Shown here one piece after another: positions 6,112 through 8,912 of a DNA stretch of 8,912 nt (position 1 is its first letter; every line of letters starts with the position of its first letter). Under the pieces are notes generated by a model that was given only the letters and a program-made list of their open reading frames with translations, was not told the origin of the DNA and did no database searches. The DNA comes from DATBGO01 sp050011895 (lineage in GTDB: Bacteria; Actinomycetota; Actinomycetes; Streptosporangiales; Streptosporangiaceae), in NCBI GenBank assembly GCA_050011895.1, contig JBEKIF010000118.1:1-8912 (forward strand), given 5' to 3'. The position numbers and the translations under genes were made by a program.

Positions 6112-7260
6112 ATGGATCCAACTCTGTTTACCTCGAAGGAGTTTGGTCGCGTCATGAAGAGACCAGGCGACAAGTGGGCGTTCTGGTACTTCGAGCCGTG
6201 TCCCATCCCTCGTGCACTATCTCTCGACCCCGCAACCGTGATTGCTCTATCAGCAGCGGACTCGGCATTGGGCCGTCTCAGCGGCGTTGGACGACTGGTT
6301 CGCGATCCAGGCATGCTGGCTCAGCCGTACCTCAGACGAGAAGCTTTGGCGAGTTCGCGCATTGAAGGAACTGTTGCTTCACTTTCAGATGTTCTGCAGG
6401 CCGAGGCGAACGATGAGCCAACCGACGACGAAGACGTGACTGAGGTCATCAATTACCAGCGTGCGTTGAGCCAGGGGATCAACCTTCTTGAGGAGCTACC
6501 CCTAAGCACCAGATTGGTGCGTGAAATACACAGGACCCTACTAACTGGCGTTCGCGGACAAGGAAAGCTGCCCGGTGAGCTGCGAGACTCTCCCGTCTGG
6601 ATCGGGTCTGCGACCGACTCACCGGATACAGCCGCGTTTGTCCCTCCACTGCCGGAACAGATAGGCGACATGCTCAGCGATTGGGAGAAATTCCTCAATG
6701 AGCGCCCGCAGCTTCCTACGCTAATCCGGTGTGGCCTGATGCATTATCAGTTCGAAACAATCCATCCTTTCCTCGATGGAAATGGCCGCGTTGGGCGCCT
6801 CCTTATAATTCTGATGCTGATCAAAGAGGGGCTGCTCTCAGAGCCACTCCTCTACGTAAGTCCATACATGGAGGAAAGACGGCCAGAGTACTATGAGCGA
6901 CTTCAAGCAGTAAGGGAGCGTGGCAGTATACAACAATGGCTTCAGTTCTTCCTTACCGCCGTCGAGCAACAGTCACGGGATGCGGAAAATCGCGCCCTGA
7001 AGTTGGTTGATCTGCGAGAAATATATCGCAGGGAGCTTAAGGGAGTAAAGAACCGCAGTATTGAAGTCGTCGAGCTATTGTTCAGCAATCCGTTTCTAAC
7101 AGTGCGGAGAGTCGAACGGGCACTTAGAGTGACAAACCAAGGTGCTCGAAATCTTATAGAATCTCTTGAAGGTCGCGGCTGGCTCGAACGCCTGGCCCCG
7201 ACTGGGCGCGGCGGGCGGATTTACTGGATTGGCAAAGAGGTGTACGACATCATCGAATGA
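6112..7260 (+). CDS. Fic-domain protein, AMP-transferase type with own inhibitory motif
   Basis: This 382-aa protein is intact. An N-terminal Fic_N-type region (about 30-120) carries the inhibitory helix motif SSRIEG (S81 to E85-G86), matching [S/T]xxxE[G/N] of class II Fic proteins, in which the glutamate blocks productive ATP binding. The catalytic loop is HPFLDGNGRVGR (H218 to R229), a perfect match to HxFx(D/E)GNGRxxR, so transfer of AMP from ATP to a hydroxyl on a target protein is expected. Residues about 315-370 form a winged helix-turn-helix (VRRVERALRVTNQGARNLIESLEGRGWLERL), suggesting DNA binding or autoregulation. I choose the ATG at 6112; the open frame runs on upstream but there it overlaps the integrase out of frame. 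It lies 44 bases after integrase B with no clear Shine-Dalgarno site. GC is low for the region (31 of 60 bases at 6841-6900, against 46 of 60 at 2761-2820 in the caspase), with ATA and TAT codons, pointing to recent transfer. No antitoxin-like partner is adjacent. Its target is unknown. Confidence 0.93.
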   Translation: MDPTLFTSKEFGRVMKRPGDKWAFWYFEPCPIPRALSLDPATVIALSAADSALGRLSGVGRLVRDPGMLAQPYLRREALASSRIEGTVASLSDVLQAEANDEPTDDEDVTEVINYQRALSQGINLLEELPLSTRLVREIHRTLLTGVRGQGKLPGELRDSPVWIGSATDSPDTAAFVPPLPEQIGDMLSDWEKFLNERPQLPTLIRCGLMHYQFETIHPFLDGNGRVGRLLIILMLIKEGLLSEPLLYVSPYMEERRPEYYERLQAVRERGSIQQWLQFFLTAVEQQSRDAENRALKLVDLREIYRRELKGVKNRSIEVVELLFSNPFLTVRRVERALRVTNQGARNLIESLEGRGWLERLAPTGRGGRIYWIGKEVYDIIE

Positions 7261-7318
7261 CCTGGCGTGGCTGACTCCTCCTAATGACGAACCACACTCT
7301 TCACCCAGGGACGATAGG

Positions 7319-7572
7319 CCAACACAGAGACTCTGAGCGTTGAGGCAACCCTGCTCCGGACCAGCCAGCGTTGGAGCGTCACAGCCACATCCCAACGCAG
7401 AGACTCTGAGCGTTGGAACAACCCGGCTCCGGACCAGCCAGCGTTGGAGCGTCACAGCCACATCCCAACACAGAAGCCCTGGTCGTTGGAACTAACAGGC
7501 TCCGGACCAACCACCGTTGGAGCGTCGCGGCGACGGTCCAAGAGACTAGCCAGAACCGTTGGAACCAGCGCC
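7319..7572. repeat. 73-bp tandem repeat array (three units plus a partial fourth)
   Basis: Units start at 7319, 7392, 7465 and 7538, exactly 73 bases apart. Units 1 and 2 differ at five positions; unit 3 is more diverged, especially in its last 14 bases; unit 4 keeps register (CCAA..., CGTTGGAAC) and fades after about 28-35 bases. Each full unit holds two CGTTGG motifs, 31 bases apart, and starts with CCAAC, which can pair with them. The motif occurs at 7338 (variant CGTTGA), 7369, 7411, 7442, 7484, 7515 and 7557, that is, with spacings alternating 31 and 42. The whole unit is repeated, so there are no variable spacers and this is not CRISPR. The array fills most of the stretch between the Fic gene and the tRNA gene; I see no gene in 7261-7617. 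Candidate roles are arm sites for the integrase, iteron-like sites for another DNA-binding protein, or a structured RNA. Confidence 0.9.
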
Positions 7573-7617
7573 AGCCATGAATGTGTATCATTGCGCAAAG
7601 ATCTAGAGATAGATCAG

Positions 7618-7693
7618 CGGCGCCGCCGGGACTCGAACCCGAATCTTGTCCTCCGTACCAGGGAGCAGCTCTTATCCATTGAGCTACGGCGCC
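7618..7693 (-). tRNA. tRNA, anticodon GGT (Thr by anticodon)
   Basis: The minus strand folds as a cloverleaf. The acceptor GGCGCCG (7693-7687) pairs perfectly with CGGCGCC (7625-7619); the D arm is GCTC/GAGC with loop AATGGATAA; the anticodon arm is GCTCC/GGAGG with loop CTGGTAC, so the anticodon is GGT; and the T arm has the loop TTCGAGT with a 5-bp stem that includes one G-T pair. CCA is not encoded; the discriminator is G. Oddities are a G-G clash at the top of the anticodon stem (27-43), a variable loop of seven bases, and a D arm and discriminator more like tRNA-Arg than tRNA-Thr. It may be an accessory or diverging tRNA. Its 3' end faces the repeat array, Fic and integrase, which is the orientation expected of a tRNA used as an integration target. 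Confidence 0.8.
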
Positions 7694-7744
7694 AGAAGTG
7701 GGCCCGGGAGGCTGTCCCGCAGAGACATGCGCCCGGGCCTTCTT
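7694..7744. terminator. hairpin next to tRNA, possible terminator
   Basis: GGCCCGGG (7701-7708) pairs perfectly with CCCGGGCC (7732-7739), with flanking AGAA/TTCT pairs around a small bulge and a 23-base loop. On plus it is followed by TTCTT, a weak terminator-like tail. It lies immediately upstream of the tRNA on the minus strand, so it could equally end a transcript arriving on plus or lie in the leader of the tRNA. Confidence 0.4.
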
Positions 7745-7769
7745 CGCGACCTGAGCCTACCAGATGATC

Positions 7770-7826
7770 ACAACGATATGCCTTCGGTCGTTGGATGCCC
7801 ACCAACACTATGGCGATGATCGTTGT
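7770..7826. repeat. inverted repeat ACAACGAT...ATCGTTGT
   Basis: ACAACGAT (7770-7777) and ATCGTTGT (7819-7826) form a perfect 8-bp inverted repeat. Between them lies a shorter one, GTTGG/CCAAC, containing GGTCGTTGGA (7787-7796), the same string found in repeat unit 3 of the nearby 73-bp array. It could be a further copy of the same binding site. Confidence 0.4.
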
Positions 7827-7857
7827 AGGCAGCCTCAAGATGGCGCCGTTGTCGTCA

Positions 7858-8186
7858 GGGCACTGTTGCGTTGAGCCTTTCCTGCAGAAAGTCAGAGCAT
7901 GATCGCTCGGAAGCTCCGCTGGTCAGATGGTGATTGCGAGGTCGTCGAAGGCCCTCCGTAGCCTGTGGCGGCCGGGGACGTCGGTGGTTATGTCGTAGTG
8001 GCCGCGGCGCAGGTTCTGGACGAACGCGTGACCGGTGGCGAGGATCCGCGCTGACCGGTGACTCTTCAGTCCGCGCATCGGCCGGAGCCGGGCTTTGAGC
8101 CGTCCGTGGTCTGCCTCGACCGGGTTGTTCGCGTACTGCTCGACGGTGTGCAGGGCCGAGGGGGATCAGCTCGTCGAGCACTCTGG
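7858..8186 (-). mobile_element. IS6-family element remnant, 3' part (copy 2)
   Basis: The outer end GGGCACTGTTGCGTT (7858-7872) matches the terminal repeat type of copy 1 apart from one base (GGCAC for GGCAG). Inside, on the minus strand, is the C-terminal part of an IS6 transposase. The element is cut at 8186/8187 by the end of another IS6 element. It faces copy 1, so together they bracket the integrase-Fic-repeat-tRNA block in inverted orientation. Confidence 0.85.
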
Positions 8187-8189
8187 GGG
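7923..8189 (-). pseudogene. IS6 transposase, C-terminal fragment with frameshift
   Basis: The minus strand reads PRVLDELIP, then after a one-base shift SALHTVEQYANNPVEADHGRLK, RPMRGLKSHRSAR, GHAFVQNLRRGHY and ends AFDDLAITI before the stop at 7923-7925. It aligns by eye with the last 85 or so residues of the intact copy at 4111-4803, so it holds the catalytic Glu but neither Asp. The frameshift is an extra G in the run at 8160-8164 (five instead of four). The fragment is dead both by truncation and by this shift. Confidence 0.88.
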
Positions 8190-8206
8190 GCACTGTTGCA
8201 TTAAGC
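8187..8206 (+). mobile_element. terminal repeat of a third IS6-family element
   Basis: GGGGCACTGTTGCATTAAGC at 8187-8206 carries the same type of end as at 7858 but with CATT in place of CGTT, and lies in the same orientation, so its inside points right. It interrupts the copy 2 transposase. No transposase follows it, so only the end, perhaps with about 180 bases (8207-8389) of unassigned sequence, remains. Confidence 0.65.
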
Positions 8207-8389
8207 GATCGCATGATCATCCGGCAGGAAGATTTATCGTCTGCCGCGCTCCCGTGACGGCCAGACAGGCGCTGAGGCCTGTGGGTGCCGGAAATCGTGT
8301 CCCTCAGACCTGACCTGGGAATCCTGCACCCGGACTGATCCGGGCGAACGGCGGCGGGGCCAGCCTCGACTCCGGCACGATCAGCTCTC

Positions 8390-8638
8390 GTGACCTTCCG
8401 CCTGCTTTACCTGATCTTCGTCCGGCTGTGCGGCTGGCTCGGCCTTCTGCCCCGCTAACGGCACCTGCGGTCGGTTCTCGCCGAGTACGCCCGGCACTAC
8501 AACGGACGACGGCCACACCGCAGCCGCGGACTCCGCCCGCCCCGGCCCGACCACCCCGCCGCCGACCTCTCCCAGCAGCGGATCAAGCGCCGGGCTATCC
8601 TCGGTGGCCATCTCAGCGAATACGAGCGGGCCGCATAA
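8390..8638 (+). pseudogene. rve-type transposase/integrase, internally deleted remnant
   Basis: The frame from the GTG at 8390 reads VTFRLLYLIFVRLCGWLGLL, the usual N-terminus of a common actinobacterial integrase-core transposase, then a TAA stop at 8456-8458. In the same frame it continues as VLAEYARHYNGRRPHRSRGL, then DLSQQRIKRRAILGGHLSEYERAA and stops at 8636-8638: the C-terminal end of the same family, with the conserved YNGRRPHRS box. The centre, several hundred residues including the DDE catalytic core, is gone. The protein is not functional. The retained first and last segments are in the same frame, which suggests a single internal deletion near 8453-8465. Confidence 0.8.
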
Positions 8639-8771
8639 AAGCCCAGGTCAAGATCAGTGGCCGAGTTCTGCAACCCCACAGGCAGTCCGAAGGCATGGCG
8701 GCGCTGGGGCGGCTGAGTCTGGACGGTGTCGAGCTTGGCGTGAGGGATCGAGACTATCTCCTGGATGCGAA

Positions 8772-8825
8772 TAGCAAGCATTCATTAGCAAGCGCGGCGT
8801 TGTGCCGAAAACGCCACGTTTGCTA
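8772..8825. repeat. three TAGCAA(G/A)C copies upstream of phosphatase-like gene
   Basis: TAGCAAGC occurs at 8772-8779 and 8786-8793, 14 bases apart, and again as the inverse GTTTGCTA (TAGCAAAC) at 8818-8825, overlapping the proposed -10 element. Repeated copies around a start like this suggest sites for a regulator. This is inferred from the sequence only. Confidence 0.4.
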
Positions 8826-8829
8826 GCAT
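8800..8829 (+). promoter_or_regulatory. putative promoter of phosphatase-like gene, leaderless
   Basis: A -35-like TTGTGC (8800-8805) and a -10-like TAGCAT (8824-8829) stand 18 bases apart. Transcription would start about seven bases later, right at the ATG at 8836, giving a leaderless message, which is common in actinobacteria. It fits the lack of room for a Shine-Dalgarno site. The match to consensus is only partial. Confidence 0.4.
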
Positions 8830-8835
8830 GGCGGG

Positions 8836-8912
8836 ATGATTTTCCACTTCATATGCCGCGGAAACTCGTTCAGGAGTATTATCGCGGAAGCCTATCTGAA
8901 CTCGCTCGAGAT
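8836..8912 (+). CDS. low-molecular-weight protein-tyrosine-phosphatase/ArsC-like protein, N-terminal part
   Basis: The first 25 codons are in the window and read MIFHFICRGNSFRSIIAEAYLNSLE. The P-loop CRGNSFRS matches the Cx5R-S signature (Cys nucleophile at residue 7, Arg at 13) of low-molecular-weight protein-tyrosine phosphatases and thioredoxin-type arsenate reductases, and the strand before and helix after it (IIAEAYLNSL) fit the fold. The protein would hydrolyse phosphotyrosine or a related phosphoester, or reduce arsenate; the rest of the gene is needed to say which. It is cut by the window end. An earlier ATG at 8828 gives only three codons (MAG) before a stop, so the start at 8836 is preferred. 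Confidence 0.8.
   Translation, partial: MIFHFICRGNSFRSIIAEAYLNSLE

Noticed and set aside
7319..7572. CRISPR array
   Set aside because: The whole 73-bp unit is repeated, including the parts that would be spacers (units 1 and 2 differ at five positions); there are no cas genes.
7444..7767. 107-aa open frame across the repeats and the tRNA gene
   Set aside because: It reads through the non-coding repeat array and the antisense of a well-folded tRNA.
8828..8839. Three-codon leader ORF (MAG) overlapping the phosphatase start
   Set aside because: Proposed start of transcription lies downstream of it, and three codons carry no other signal; probably chance.

Overview
The window is high-GC DNA of an actinomycete type. 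The signs are strong third-position GC in the native-looking genes, GTG starts, an EACC1-caspase gene pair, actinobacterial-style tyrosine integrases and IS6-family insertion sequences. The genus cannot be fixed from the sequence alone. It looks like an accessory, much rearranged region: two intact functional units (an EACC1-caspase operon and a Fic gene) sit among broken integrases and at least four transposon pieces.

Layout. Positions 1-883 hold no gene I can recognise, but they contain an unusual cluster of strong GC-rich hairpins (290-350, 592-674). Positions 884-3639, minus strand, are a two-gene operon: a 130-aa EACC1-family protein, then, with a 4-base GTGA overlap, a 788-aa protein with an N-terminal caspase domain, an EF-hand-like loop, a helical and a beta-rich middle, and eight predicted C-terminal membrane helices. 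Upstream, 3896-4062 is a scrap of a tyrosine recombinase on the minus strand, cut off exactly at the left end of a complete IS6-family element (4063-4868, transposase on plus). On the other side of that element a different tyrosine integrase (4869-6067, plus) starts already decapitated and carries three reading-frame lesions. Then comes an intact 382-aa Fic protein (6112-7260) with visibly lower GC, then an array of 73-bp tandem repeats (7319-7572), then a tRNA gene on the minus strand with anticodon GGT (7618-7693).

The right end is transposon debris: the 3' part of a second IS6 element (7858-8186, minus) interrupted by the end of a third (from 8187), and an internally deleted rve-type transposase (8390-8638). 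The window closes with the first 25 codons of a low-molecular-weight protein-tyrosine-phosphatase-like gene (from 8836), which seems to have a leaderless promoter.

How it fits together. EACC1-caspase is best read as a membrane-anchored, protease-effector conflict or suicide system of the kind described for multicellular bacteria; no separate NTPase or gasdermin partner is visible. The integrase-Fic-repeat-tRNA block (4869-7857) looks like the remains of an integrative element that used a tRNA 3' end, later boxed in and damaged by IS6 elements. The repeat array, with its helically phased CGTTGGA motifs, is the least explained structure in the window.
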